15,965 nucleotides of DNA from JBBDRW01 sp040905265 (GTDB lineage: Bacteria; Bacteroidota; Rhodothermia; Balneolales; Balneolaceae). The stretch's first letter is position 1, and the number at the start of each line of letters is the position of its first letter. A model generated the notes under the pieces. That model saw only the letters and a list, made by a program, of their open reading frames with translations. It searched no databases and was not told the DNA's origin. Where the stretch lies: positions 1 to 15,965 of the forward strand of contig JBBDRW010000174.1 in assembly GCA_040905265.1 (NCBI GenBank). The letters are read 5' to 3'. Below, piece after piece: positions 6,615-15,710 of the stretch. The translations under genes and the position numbers were made by a program.

Positions 6615-6644
6615 TAATCGGAGGCTTTGCAAAACCTCCTAATC
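6615..6644. repeat. 20-bp near-palindrome flanked exactly by 5-bp direct repeats (TAATC)
   Basis: GGAGG-CTTTGCAAAA-CCTCC (6620-6639) is a near-perfect palindrome with one mismatched pair (C against A). It is bordered immediately on both sides by TAATC (6615-6619 and 6640-6644). This is the layout expected of two fused short terminal inverted repeats with a target-site duplication. It may be the remnant of a deleted insertion element, or simply a hairpin in the recC leader. It ends 17 bp before the recC ATG. Confidence 0.35.
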
Positions 6645-6661
6645 AACTGTGATGAGATCAG

Positions 6662-9600
6662 ATGATCCGGATTCGAACAAGTGATCAGTTAATGAACCTG
6701 GCGGATGAGCTGTCTGAAAGGATCTACAGAGACAGCCCGCCAGACCCGTTGGTTCCGGTAACGGTGATCGTCCCAAACCGTGAAACGTCCCGCTGGCTGG
6801 CCCTTCATATATCTGAACGCGAAGGAATTGCTGCAAACCTGAAATGGATGCTTCCTTCCGAATGGATGTGGGAGATGGTTCGAATACTCCATCCGGATCT
6901 CCCCAAAACCCTGCCATCTGATGCAGGGCCCATGCGCTGGTCCATCCATGACCTTTTGGGAGATCGATCCGTTGCCGAACAGTTTCCTGAACTGAACCGG
7001 TATCTAAGGGCTGGCAGAGAGGAGGGGAGTGAACTCCGGCGCTGGAGCCTGGCCGGAGAGATGGCATCCCTGTTTGACCAGTATCTTGTCTACCGGCCAT
7101 GGATGATCCGTGGCTGGGAGGAGGGAAAACCGGTTCGGTTCGGCAGAGTGGAAGAATGGCAGAAAAAACTTTGGAAAATTCTGTCAGAAAAATGGAAAAC
7201 ATTGGGGGGCAATGAGAAGCACTTGGATCGTACATCGCTTTATGAGGAGCTATACCGGGAGATGAAGGCAGGAAACGAAGAGCTTATGGAGGAGGGGATG
7301 CTTCACATTTTTAACCCCGGGCTGCTCTCCCGCCCTGCTCTGGATCTGGCCTCAACCCTGCAGACTCAAAGGGATATTACAATCTATCTGGTGAGTTCTT
7401 GTTCTGCCGGTATCAGCTCTGACAGCAGATCCGGGATCGTGAACAGTATGGGTGGAGAGCAGGCTGAAACCCTGGAGTTGATCCGGGAGTGCATTCCTGA
7501 GGCGGAGTATATGCCTGTGAAATCCAAATCAAGGAACAGAGGCCACCAGGCGGGGGCCGGTGCCCACGAAGACGATGTGGAGCGGGGCGGCACGGAAGCG
7601 TGTTTGCGACAGATCCAGAAGAGTATACGGATGAACACCCCCTTTCCGGTACTGTCGCGTCTGGACGACTCGGTCGACATACGCTCTTGCCACAGTACAC
7701 TGAGAGAGGTTGAAGTGCTGTATGACCGCCTTCAGGTACTTTTTTCCAAGGATAGCCCGCTACCGGGCCTTACGCCGGATGAGGTTCTGGTTGTAACGCC
7801 TGACCTGGAAAGGTACGCCCCCTATATTGAAGCTCTCTTTGGTACGGATGAAGAGGGGAGGGCGTCCCTCCCTTTCCATCTTCCCGGCCGCTTTCGGGAG
7901 AGTAGCCGCAAAGCACCATTTCAACATCTGCTGCAGATGCCAGGGTCCAGGTTTACGTTCAGCGAGGTCATGGAATTTGTACAGCATCGAGCCGTCGCCG
8001 ATCAGTTTCGGTTTTCAGAAAGTGACATCAGGCAATTGCAGGATTGGTTTCGTGAAAATCGTGTCTGGTGGGGGCTGAGCGGACAGCATAGAGCGGAGTT
8101 TAGACAGCCGCCCGAGGAGATTCACACCTGGAGCAGTGCATTCCGGCGCGGGTGGTTCGGGCAGGTGGCCGGGGGAGAGCCTGGCGGGTTTCTGAATGAG
8201 ACCCTGCTCTATCCCGGAATCACCGGACGTGAGGAGCAGGAGTTGTGGGCTCGATTTCACTATCTGATGCGTCAGTTGAAGCAGGTGGTTCGGGAGGCAT
8301 CGGAAGAGAAAAGCTGCCACGAATGGGTTGAGATTCTGCAAGCCTGGATGAACAGGTTTTTGTCGGAATCAGGTATTCAGGGCGGAGTACCTGATCCGGT
8401 CGCGTCGGTTCTCGAACAGCTGGGCCGTGAATCGGCGGCTGCCGGTACAGAAGCAAAAATCCCATTTTCAGTTATCCGGAACTACCTTCAATCGGCCTTT
8501 GAGGAGAGTTCAACCGGTTCGGCCCGCTTTACCAGGGGGATTGTATTCAGCTCGATGGTTCCGGTCCGGAGTATACCGTTTCGCGTGATCGCTCTTCTTG
8601 GATTGAATGATGACCTTTTTCCACGAAAACCGGTGAAACCGGAATTTGATCTGATCGCCCGGAATCCGGAGCGGGGAGAGCGGGACCGGAAACGGGAAGA
8701 CCGAAATCTGTTTCTTGAGTCAATTATGGCTGCCGGGGACCTTCACTATTGCAGCTATATCGGGCGAAGCCAGAAGGATGATGAGCCGATTCCTCCCTCG
8801 CCCATCCTGGCAGAGTGGATCGACCTGCTCCGGGAGTCCCGGCCGGGGGATCGGCAGGATGAGAAGGATAAGCCTCTGGATGATCGGCCAGAAGTTGTGA
8901 TACAGGAGCGGCTCAACGGATTTTCAGAGGCCTATTTTCTTACGCCGGGTGAGGATTCGGAAAACCCGTCCCGCCATGCCCGGCCGGGAAGAGGAATTTC
9001 AGAAACGTGGTACAATGTAGCTGCTGCACTTCAGCGTCAATCAGGGGTCAGCGGGTTGTCTGTTTCGAGCGCGGTACCTATGGATAAAGAAACCGTCAAT
9101 AGATTGGAAGTCAGTCAGTTGGAGATATTTTATAAACATTCTATAGCTTATTTTCTGCGCCACAAACTGGGTATTTCATCCATGGAATCCTCACCGGAAT
9201 CAAACGAATTCGCACTCGGTATCCTGGAGAAGCACTCTCTCTTTCAGAGGATGTTCGGGTGGCATCTGGATGGTGTCAGCCGGGAGAAGATTCGCAGTAT
9301 GGTTGCCGCTTCCGGCCGTTTGCCATCCGGCTATCCCGGCAAACTGATTCTCGATGAAATCTCGGATGCAACAACCCTTGCAACTGCCGAGGTAGCCGGC
9401 CGGTTCGGCTCAGCCAGCCGGGACACTTACAACATAGACCTGAAACTGGACGGAGTTCGTATCCGTGGCGAAATTATCTCCTGGGCAGAAGGGGAGGCCG
9501 TCTTTGTTGCACCTTCACGCTGTTCCGGCAAATACCTGCTCCCGTTCTGGGTGGATCACCTTCTGGTATCGATGTCACTGCCGCAGCCGCAGGAGAGCTG

Positions 9601-9973
9601 GTGTCTGTTCGGGGTACGGGACCAAAAACCGGAATGGAGGCGGTTTCGCCCGGCAGAGAACCCGGAGGAGCAGCTGCAAACGGTGTTAAAACTCTTCTAT
9701 GAGGGATTGACACAGCCCCTTCCGATCTTTCCGAAAACGGCATTCGTCTATTTTGATACACTGGCACGTAAGGAAGATCCGGAGAGAGCGTATAGAGACG
9801 CAGTCACTGCCTGGGAGGGCGGCTATCAACGGTTTGGAGAGCGTGAAGACGATTTCTACAGAGTACTGTACGGGGAGGAGGCTGAATTGGACGAGGAGCT
9901 GCTGGAGGCACTTCTCCGAACCAGCAGGCCCATTCTTGAACCGCTGATAGATCACCTGGAGGAACCGGAATGA
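6662..9973 (+). CDS. recC: RecBCD exonuclease V, RecC subunit
   Basis: RecC is the non-catalytic subunit that holds the split DNA strands and scans one of them for the Chi signal in the RecBCD double-strand-break resection machine. This 1103-aa protein shows the N-terminal block VIVPNRETSRWLALHISEREGIAANL and the degenerate helicase core. FSSMVPVRSIPFRVIALLGLNDDLFPR (from about 629) continues into FDLIARNPERGERDRKREDRNLFLESI and SYIGRS, which are strongly RecC-typical. The C-terminal inactive nuclease-like domain opens with LEVSQLEIFYKHSIAYFLRHKLGI (815-837). The length is close to E. coli RecC (about 1120 aa). An in-frame stop at 6653-6655 leaves ATG 6662 as the first usable start. Its stop overlaps the recB start as ATGA. 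The Chi sequence of this organism cannot be inferred from RecC alone. Confidence 0.93.
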   Translation: MIRIRTSDQLMNLADELSERIYRDSPPDPLVPVTVIVPNRETSRWLALHISEREGIAANLKWMLPSEWMWEMVRILHPDLPKTLPSDAGPMRWSIHDLLGDRSVAEQFPELNRYLRAGREEGSELRRWSLAGEMASLFDQYLVYRPWMIRGWEEGKPVRFGRVEEWQKKLWKILSEKWKTLGGNEKHLDRTSLYEELYREMKAGNEELMEEGMLHIFNPGLLSRPALDLASTLQTQRDITIYLVSSCSAGISSDSRSGIVNSMGGEQAETLELIRECIPEAEYMPVKSKSRNRGHQAGAGAHEDDVERGGTEACLRQIQKSIRMNTPFPVLSRLDDSVDIRSCHSTLREVEVLYDRLQVLFSKDSPLPGLTPDEVLVVTPDLERYAPYIEALFGTDEEGRASLPFHLPGRFRESSRKAPFQHLLQMPGSRFTFSEVMEFVQHRAVADQFRFSESDIRQLQDWFRENRVWWGLSGQHRAEFRQPPEEIHTWSSAFRRGWFGQVAGGEPGGFLNETLLYPGITGREEQELWARFHYLMRQLKQVVREASEEKSCHEWVEILQAWMNRFLSESGIQGGVPDPVASVLEQLGRESAAAGTEAKIPFSVIRNYLQSAFEESSTGSARFTRGIVFSSMVPVRSIPFRVIALLGLNDDLFPRKPVKPEFDLIARNPERGERDRKREDRNLFLESIMAAGDLHYCSYIGRSQKDDEPIPPSPILAEWIDLLRESRPGDRQDEKDKPLDDRPEVVIQERLNGFSEAYFLTPGEDSENPSRHARPGRGISETWYNVAAALQRQSGVSGLSVSSAVPMDKETVNRLEVSQLEIFYKHSIAYFLRHKLGISSMESSPESNEFALGILEKHSLFQRMFGWHLDGVSREKIRSMVAASGRLPSGYPGKLILDEISDATTLATAEVAGRFGSASRDTYNIDLKLDGVRIRGEIISWAEGEAVFVAPSRCSGKYLLPFWVDHLLVSMSLPQPQESWCLFGVRDQKPEWRRFRPAENPEEQLQTVLKLFYEGLTQPLPIFPKTAFVYFDTLARKEDPERAYRDAVTAWEGGYQRFGEREDDFYRVLYGEEAELDEELLEALLRTSRPILEPLIDHLEEPE

Positions 9974-12900
9974 GCATGTCCCCATTTTCTCTATTTGAGG
10001 AGGAGTTTGGAAGCCGCATGATCGTGGAGGCGGGTGCCGGAACCGGCAAGACCTATCAGATTGTCGGCCTCTATCTCCGGCTGTTGATCGAAAAGAAGCT
10101 GCCGGCAGGGCAGATTCTGGTTGTCACATTTACCAGGATGGCTACACGTGAATTGAGAGAGCGAATTCTGAGCAGGCTCAGAGAGGCTCTCTCAGCCATT
10201 GCTTCCGGCGAGTACAGGGGCGAAGACCCATTTCTGAAGCAGTTCGTGCGTTTCTGTGACGGGTACCCTCATGCAGAAAAGACGCTTCGGGAGGTGATTC
10301 TCAACTATGATGACGTTGAAGTCCATACCATACACGGTTTTTGTCAGAAAGTGCTGAGTGAAGAGGCGCTGTTGGCCGGTATGCCGTTTCAGGTTGAGAT
10401 AAGCCAGCAGAATGAAGAGCTGATTGAGGCATCCGAAGAGTTCTGGCGTGAGTTTGTCTACAAATACAGCGGGAGTGAGGAGGGGCGAAGCTGGCTTCGC
10501 CTGGCTGATGGATTTTGCCAGTCCGGCAAACGGATGACTCCTGAATCGTTGCGGGAGCTGATCCGGCCGTTGCTGGACAAACCATACGCTCTTCTGGTGC
10601 CGGATGAGTACAGAGAGCCGGCCTGCCTGTTTGAACAGCTTGCTGAAGCGAAAGCCTCTCTTCGCCAGATCTGGGAGAGAGAACAGGAGGAGATCTGTGC
10701 AGCATTGATCGGGTCGGACATTAGAGGTGCTACGGAATCGGCAATTCGCAGATACCAGGAACAGATGCGTGAATTTCTGGATAAACCTGCTGAAGTGGAT
10801 CCCAATTTCGGGAAAAATGCCTATGTAAAATTTTTCACGTCTGCCTGGCTGGAAGACCCGTCAAGCCTGAAGAAGAACAAGACACAGGTTCCGGAACACC
10901 CCTATTTCAGGCAGTTTCAGGGCTTTTTGGACCTGCTGAAGGAGTTGGACGGTGCTCGAACAGCGTTTCTTCTGGAGGCGGCGTCCGGCATCCGGAAACT
11001 CTGTGACCGGAAGAAGGAGGAGTCTTCAACACTGACGTATCAGGATCTGCTGCAGAGGCTCGAATCAGCGTTGTGTGATCCGGAGCGGGGTGAACACCTG
11101 GCCGGGCGGCTGAGGTCCAGATTTCCATATGCACTGGTCGATGAGTTTCAGGATACCGACCCGGTTCAATACCGTATTTTTAACCGGATCTATCCCAGAG
11201 AGAACAGCTCAGGGAGTCTGGTGATGATCGGTGATCCGAAACAGGCAATCTATGGGTTCCGGGGAGCTGATGTTCACGCTTATCTGCGTGCACGAGATGA
11301 GGTCCCGGAACAGTTCCGTAGTACCCTTCGGCAGAACTTCCGCAGCAGCCAGCCGCTGATCTCCGGAGTTAACGCCATCTTTACAGCCTCAAGACACCCG
11401 TTTATTGAGCAAGAGATCGAATTCCTGCCCGCTGAAAAAGGGGAGCGTCCCGGAGAAGCGATATTGACAGTGAACGGCAGGAGTGAGCCTCCCCTTTCAA
11501 TCTGGTATCGGGATGGTGTACACTCCAAAGAGAGCCTGAGGCACGAGATTAGAAAGTCGGTCATTCATCAGGTAGCAGAGCTGATTGACGGAGGGCGTGA
11601 CGGATCTGTACGCCTTGGGGAGAGTCCACTTAAACCGGGTGACATCGCCGTACTGGTCAACAGCAACCAGGAGGCGTCTCGATACAAAAAGCGTTTCAAG
11701 GAGATTGGAATCGATGCTGTCATCTACTCCAGAGACAAAGTGTTTGAGACAGCTGAATCGGGACGAATCTGCCGCCTGATGTTAGCTGTCCTGGACCCGG
11801 CCGATGAACGGGCGGTTCGAAACTCGCTGGTTACCGGTTTTTTCGGGCTTGAGATATCGGAATTGTGGGAAATTGCCGGAGAAGAGGAGGCGTGGCTGCG
11901 TCTTTCCGAGCTGATGGACCGGCTTCGGGAGCGTTGGCTGGAGGCCGGTTTTTATCCGATGTTCCGGATGCTTCTCTACCAGGAGGGGGCGCTCCGGCAC
12001 CTTGCAGGGCTTTCTGATTGTGAACGGGTCATCACCAATCTACATCAGCTGGCAGAGATCTGTTCAGATGTGGAGCAAAAGAAGGGGCTCGATCCGGCCG
12101 GGCTGTTGCAGTGGTTTCTGGCGAAGATGGAGGATGCAGGAGATGATGACGAGGAGACACTCCGGCTGGAGAGTGACCGCGATCTGGTAACGATTACCAC
12201 GGTTCACAAGAGCAAAGGACTGGAGTACCCGGTTGTCTTCTGCCCATCAATCTGGGATGCGGGAAAGCAGGTGGGGATACAAGATACGATTCTGGAATAT
12301 CACGATCCGGAACAGGAAAAAAGTTCTGTCCTCTTTCTGGAACAGGGTGAGAGCGAAAACCGGGAGTATGCCTGGAAGCAGGCTCAGTTCGAATCGGTCT
12401 CTGAAGAGGTGCGAAAGGCGTATGTTGCCCTAACCAGGGCGAGGGTAGAGTGCAGGCTCTTCTGGGGTGCCTCGCCAGACAGCCATTTCTCCGGACTTGC
12501 GGCGGCTCTTCTGGGGGGCAGTACGGTCAGAGAGCTGATCGAAGAGTCGGTTGGGAAGGCAAAGAAGCTGAGTGAAGATGGAGAGTTCTCCGCCGACATG
12601 TTTCCCACCCTGTTCAGGGAGTTGGAGGCACAGGTACCGGGCTCCATCTCGGTTCGGGAACTTGAGGAGGACAATAGGGGACTGATGGAACCAGTCCGTC
12701 AGCCAGGCCGCGAAACCCGCCCGCTGGTACGCAGGGAACTCAGGTTCCCGGCTCTTCTTCGAAGCAGAAGGGAGATGTATAGCTTTAGCTCCCTGATCCA
12801 TCACGACCCTGATCAGGCCGGTGAGCCTGACTATGATCAATGGATCGAGGGGTATATGGAGCGACAACAGCCAGTTCAAACGGATGACAATGAGAAGACG

Positions 12901-13590
12901 ATCTTTACTTTCCCCCGGGGAGCCAGGGCGGGAATCCTGATACATAAACTGTTTGAACACCCCCTGTTTGACTTTCGCAAACCGGAAGGGATGGAACCCC
13001 ATATTCGGGAGTTGTTGCAGGAGCAGATGTTTGATGAAGAGTGGGCAGGCCCGCTTGCGGAGATGATGCGTCAGGTATCTTTTGCCAATTATCCTGGCCT
13101 GAACCTCTCTGAAGTATCTCCAAAGGAGACACGTAAAGAGATGGAGTTTCACTTCAGAACTCCCGAGGCAGAATCGGGCAGGCTTCTGGAGATTATTCGG
13201 AATGGACTGCCCGGCCATGCCGGGGCGGCAGAGGTTGAGAAGGCCGGATATATGACCGGATTTATCGACCTGATCGTTCTCCAGGGTGGGAAATGGTACA
13301 TTCTGGACTACAAATCAAACTGGCTGGGTGATAAACCGATAGAGTACAGCCCTGAGAAGCTAAAGGAGGAGATCCTGGCCTCGGGCTATGACCTGCAGTA
13401 CCACATCTATACCGTCGCCCTGAAGAAGTATCTGGAACAACGACAGCCGGGCTTCAATTATAATGAGCATTTCGGCGGGGTCTGTTATCTGTTTGTCCGG
13501 GGTATGGAGGAGAATTCAGGCAGGGGTATCTTTTACCACAAACCAGATGAAAGCCGGCTTTTAACCCTTGAACAGGAGCTGGAACGATGA
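9970..13590 (+). CDS. recB: RecBCD exonuclease V, RecB helicase-nuclease subunit
   Basis: RecB is the 3'-to-5' SF1A helicase plus the only nuclease of the RecBCD complex. It also loads RecA after Chi. In this 1206-aa protein all helicase motifs are visible: Walker A EAGAGTGKT (K27), Ia VVTFTRMATREL, VHTIHGFCQ, and Walker B LVDEFQD (D391-E392). The rest are III IGDPKQAIYGFRGAD (420-434), IV QNFRSS (455-460), V TTVHKSKGLEYPVVF (743-757) and VI YVALTRAR (818-825). The C-terminal nuclease domain has LIHKLFEH (H992), GFIDLIV (D1100), ILDYKSN (D1113, K1115) and LQYHIYTVAL. These match the E. coli His-Asp-Asp-Lys catalytic set, so it should be active. It begins inside the recC stop (ATGA), with GGAGG at 9958-9962 as a good Shine-Dalgarno, and ends inside the recD start. 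M3 is a second possible start. Confidence 0.96.
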   Translation: MSMSPFSLFEEEFGSRMIVEAGAGTGKTYQIVGLYLRLLIEKKLPAGQILVVTFTRMATRELRERILSRLREALSAIASGEYRGEDPFLKQFVRFCDGYPHAEKTLREVILNYDDVEVHTIHGFCQKVLSEEALLAGMPFQVEISQQNEELIEASEEFWREFVYKYSGSEEGRSWLRLADGFCQSGKRMTPESLRELIRPLLDKPYALLVPDEYREPACLFEQLAEAKASLRQIWEREQEEICAALIGSDIRGATESAIRRYQEQMREFLDKPAEVDPNFGKNAYVKFFTSAWLEDPSSLKKNKTQVPEHPYFRQFQGFLDLLKELDGARTAFLLEAASGIRKLCDRKKEESSTLTYQDLLQRLESALCDPERGEHLAGRLRSRFPYALVDEFQDTDPVQYRIFNRIYPRENSSGSLVMIGDPKQAIYGFRGADVHAYLRARDEVPEQFRSTLRQNFRSSQPLISGVNAIFTASRHPFIEQEIEFLPAEKGERPGEAILTVNGRSEPPLSIWYRDGVHSKESLRHEIRKSVIHQVAELIDGGRDGSVRLGESPLKPGDIAVLVNSNQEASRYKKRFKEIGIDAVIYSRDKVFETAESGRICRLMLAVLDPADERAVRNSLVTGFFGLEISELWEIAGEEEAWLRLSELMDRLRERWLEAGFYPMFRMLLYQEGALRHLAGLSDCERVITNLHQLAEICSDVEQKKGLDPAGLLQWFLAKMEDAGDDDEETLRLESDRDLVTITTVHKSKGLEYPVVFCPSIWDAGKQVGIQDTILEYHDPEQEKSSVLFLEQGESENREYAWKQAQFESVSEEVRKAYVALTRARVECRLFWGASPDSHFSGLAAALLGGSTVRELIEESVGKAKKLSEDGEFSADMFPTLFRELEAQVPGSISVRELEEDNRGLMEPVRQPGRETRPLVRRELRFPALLRSRREMYSFSSLIHHDPDQAGEPDYDQWIEGYMERQQPVQTDDNEKTIFTFPRGARAGILIHKLFEHPLFDFRKPEGMEPHIRELLQEQMFDEEWAGPLAEMMRQVSFANYPGLNLSEVSPKETRKEMEFHFRTPEAESGRLLEIIRNGLPGHAGAAEVEKAGYMTGFIDLIVLQGGKWYILDYKSNWLGDKPIEYSPEKLKEEILASGYDLQYHIYTVALKKYLEQRQPGFNYNEHFGGVCYLFVRGMEENSGRGIFYHKPDESRLLTLEQELER

Positions 13591-15422
13591 GCAGACCGAA
13601 CCGTATGGCATCGATACCTGACTGGAGAAAACGGGGTGTGGCAGAAGGGTGGATAGGCAGGTATGAACAGGAACTTCTCCACTTTTTGCAGGAGGAGATC
13701 ACAACTCTCTCTGAATCGGCGGAGCTGGCGATTCTTTTTCTGTCACTCTTTCTTCAGGCGGGACACACCTGCCTTCCTCTTGACCGGACACCGGAAGAGT
13801 GGATTGAGCTCCTCGATCTGGATCCCGGTTCAGAGAGTCTGGAACTCCCGGACCTTGACCCCGGCCAGCTTGAAAGCTGCCCGGCAATCGGCCGGCCGGG
13901 TGATGATGTACTCTTTATTATTGACAAAAACCGGTTATACAGAAGAAGCGAATGGATAGATGAACAATTTGTAGCCCAAAAACTTACTGATATATCCTCA
14001 GAAAATTCTAGTCAATATAATCTGGCAGACTCTGCAGCATTGACCCGGCAGATATTTCCCCGGACTGGCGAGGAACCGGACTATCAGATGGCGGCAGCGG
14101 CACTCGCATTAACAAAACGCTTTCTGCTGGTCTCCGGCGGGCCGGGTACAGGAAAGACGACCACTGTAGGCAGGATTCTGGCGTTGCTTACCGGCTTGTC
14201 CGACAAACCACTTCGGATCGCACTGGCTGCCCCGACCGGAAAGTCTGCTGTTCGCATGGCGGAAGCGATTCAGGGTGCAGTCGAGCCGCTCGGCTTGTCC
14301 GAAGCACAGCTTGAACAGATACCCAACGAAGCGCAGACCCTTCATCGCCTGCTCTGGAGATTTGGACAGAGATCGCTGTTACCGCCGCCAGAGAAGAGGC
14401 ATCTCCCGTATGACCTGATTCTTGTGGATGAAGCATCGATGATTGATTTGAAATTGATGGTTCAACTGTTGCGGCATCTTGGTGATGAGACTCGATTAAT
14501 CCTGCTCGGAGACCGGAATCAGCTTGCTTCTGTCGCCCCCGGTTCCATATTGGGTGATATCTGCAGAAAAGAGAAGAATCTCTTTCGCAACGAGACGGCC
14601 CGGCTTCTGCAGGATCTCGGAGTAGCGGGAACTCTGCCGGCCGGGAACCAGGGAGAGCTTGAAGATTCCATTCTCTATCTAACCAAAAGCTACCGTTTCT
14701 CCGAAACAAGTGGGATTGCAGCCGTTGGAGATGCTATGAAACAGATGGAGACGGAGAAAGCGATTGAGATATTTCGTTCCGGCAGCTACCCGGACCTGGC
14801 GGCCGAGCCGTTTGAATACACCCCGGACAGCTTTCGGAAGCTGTTCAGACTGATGGAGGATCGGATTCTGAGCTGTCGCGGCAAGACGCCAGATGAGATG
14901 CTGACGAACTGGTCACAGTCTGCATGGCTTACCGTTCTTCGTAACGGGCCGTACGGTTCCGATGCACTTAACCGGCTGATTGAGGAGTATCTGATCCGAA
15001 ACAGGGTGATTTTCCCCCGGCAGGGGTGGTATACCGGGAGGCCTGTGATGATCACAAAAAATGATTACGCCCTTGAGCTCTATAACGGAGATATCGGTGT
15101 ATGTGAATTGAGACGTGATGGCGAGAGTGTAATCTGGTTTCCCGGAAAGGGAGAGAGTGTACGGAGAGTAAGAGCGCACCGCCTCACCCATTTTGAACCG
15201 GCCTATCTGTTTACTGTACACAAAAGTCAGGGGTCTGAATTCCCGGAGGTGACACTCCTTCTTCCGTCGGCCCAAACTCCGGTATTGACCAGGGAACTAC
15301 TCTATACGGCAGTTACCCGGGCGCGCAGCCGGTTTCGGTTGCTTGGCAACCTGGAACTGCTTGAAACAGGAGCAGGAAGAAAGACAGCCCGTTTCACTGG
15401 GCTTCGCAACAAGTTGTATTAG
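13587..15422 (+). CDS. recD: RecBCD exonuclease V, RecD helicase subunit
   Basis: RecD is the 5'-to-3' SF1B helicase that forms the fast motor of RecBCD and keeps its nuclease active before Chi. This 611-aa protein is close to the E. coli length (608). It has an N-terminal RecC-contacting domain (about 1-120), a Ser/Asn-rich linker encoded by AT-rich DNA near 13990-14030, and then the helicase core. Walker A is SGGPGTGKTTT (K190), then AAPTGKSAVRM, AQTLHRLL, Walker B LVDEASMID (D281-E282) and LLGDRNQLASVAPGS (306-320). LTKSYRF, FTVHKSQGSEF (542-552) and YTAVTRAR (573-580) complete the motifs. The ATG overlaps the recB stop as ATGA, with AGGAG at 13574-13578 as Shine-Dalgarno. Length, neighbours and motifs separate it from stand-alone RecD2. 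Confidence 0.95.
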   Translation: MSRPNRMASIPDWRKRGVAEGWIGRYEQELLHFLQEEITTLSESAELAILFLSLFLQAGHTCLPLDRTPEEWIELLDLDPGSESLELPDLDPGQLESCPAIGRPGDDVLFIIDKNRLYRRSEWIDEQFVAQKLTDISSENSSQYNLADSAALTRQIFPRTGEEPDYQMAAAALALTKRFLLVSGGPGTGKTTTVGRILALLTGLSDKPLRIALAAPTGKSAVRMAEAIQGAVEPLGLSEAQLEQIPNEAQTLHRLLWRFGQRSLLPPPEKRHLPYDLILVDEASMIDLKLMVQLLRHLGDETRLILLGDRNQLASVAPGSILGDICRKEKNLFRNETARLLQDLGVAGTLPAGNQGELEDSILYLTKSYRFSETSGIAAVGDAMKQMETEKAIEIFRSGSYPDLAAEPFEYTPDSFRKLFRLMEDRILSCRGKTPDEMLTNWSQSAWLTVLRNGPYGSDALNRLIEEYLIRNRVIFPRQGWYTGRPVMITKNDYALELYNGDIGVCELRRDGESVIWFPGKGESVRRVRAHRLTHFEPAYLFTVHKSQGSEFPEVTLLLPSAQTPVLTRELLYTAVTRARSRFRLLGNLELLETGAGRKTARFTGLRNKLY

Positions 15423-15610
15423 TAGTGTAGCGTCAACCAACCTCTTGCAGGACCCACTCTCCGACGTACTACGTGCGGCCATTTGTTGGAAAACGAAAAA
15501 AATTGAAAAAACCGGGAACAATGGGCGCCTGAATCGGTTCACCTGCATGTCTGGAATACATAGAATACATACTTGTATTCAGATGTATACCCCGAAAAAG
15601 CCAACGTAGT
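15423..15610 (+). other. Non-coding 3' region after recD
   Basis: From the recD stop to the terminator there are 188 bp without a supported gene. The stretch holds an A-rich patch (about 15490-15512) and the AATACA half-site cluster at 15553-15591. It may be a long recD 3' UTR or hide a small RNA ending at the terminator; neither is shown directly. Confidence 0.5.
15553..15591. repeat. Nested inverted/direct repeat: four AATACA-type half-sites
   Basis: GAATACATA occurs twice in tandem (15554-15562, 15563-15571). The second copy forms a perfect dyad with TGTATTC (GAATACA-TACT-TGTATTC, 15563-15580), and ATGTATACC (15583-15591) mirrors the first copy imperfectly. The result is a 39-bp array of two direct and two inverted half-sites in otherwise featureless DNA. 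It resembles a multi-site regulator-binding region. It could also be a structured 3' UTR element. Confidence 0.45.
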
Positions 15611-15644
15611 AGAGAAGCCCGGTTGATAGCCGGGTTTTTCTCTT
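15611..15644 (+). terminator. Rho-independent terminator of the recCBD operon
   Basis: AGAGAAGCCCGG (15611-15622) pairs with CCGGGTTTTTCT (15630-15641) through five G-C pairs at the top and A-U/G-U pairs below. The loop is 7 nt (TTGATAG) and five T run after the G-C core. It is correctly oriented for recD and lies 188 bp after its stop. The same stem lacks a good U tract on the - strand. Confidence 0.75.
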
Positions 15645-15710
15645 CATGGAGATCCGGTTTCAGAAGGCGAGTACTTGTTTTGCTGCTCATTTTCCGATTC
15701 AGACCTGCCG

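Larger units (their letters stand above)
6320..6661. other. Divergent intergenic region, gene-free, dense in inverted repeats
   Basis: This 342-bp stretch lies between the divergent thioesterase gene and recC and must hold both promoters. I see no coding sequence. It is more AT-rich than its neighbours (for example around 6470-6510). It carries at least five inverted repeats: 6348-6407, 6423-6443 (AGGTGC/GCACCT, 9-nt loop), 6493-6508, 6547-6587 and 6620-6639. No exact promoter could be fixed. An AT-rich stretch, TAATTTTAAAAG on the - strand just before the thioesterase start, and TTTACTAATTTAAAAA near 6477 on the + strand, are only candidates. Confidence 0.6.

Noticed and set aside
12430..13218. 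262-codon open frame on the - strand inside recB
   Set aside because: Fully antisense to the RecB linker and nuclease region, with no family motifs; it is open because of codon bias in recB.
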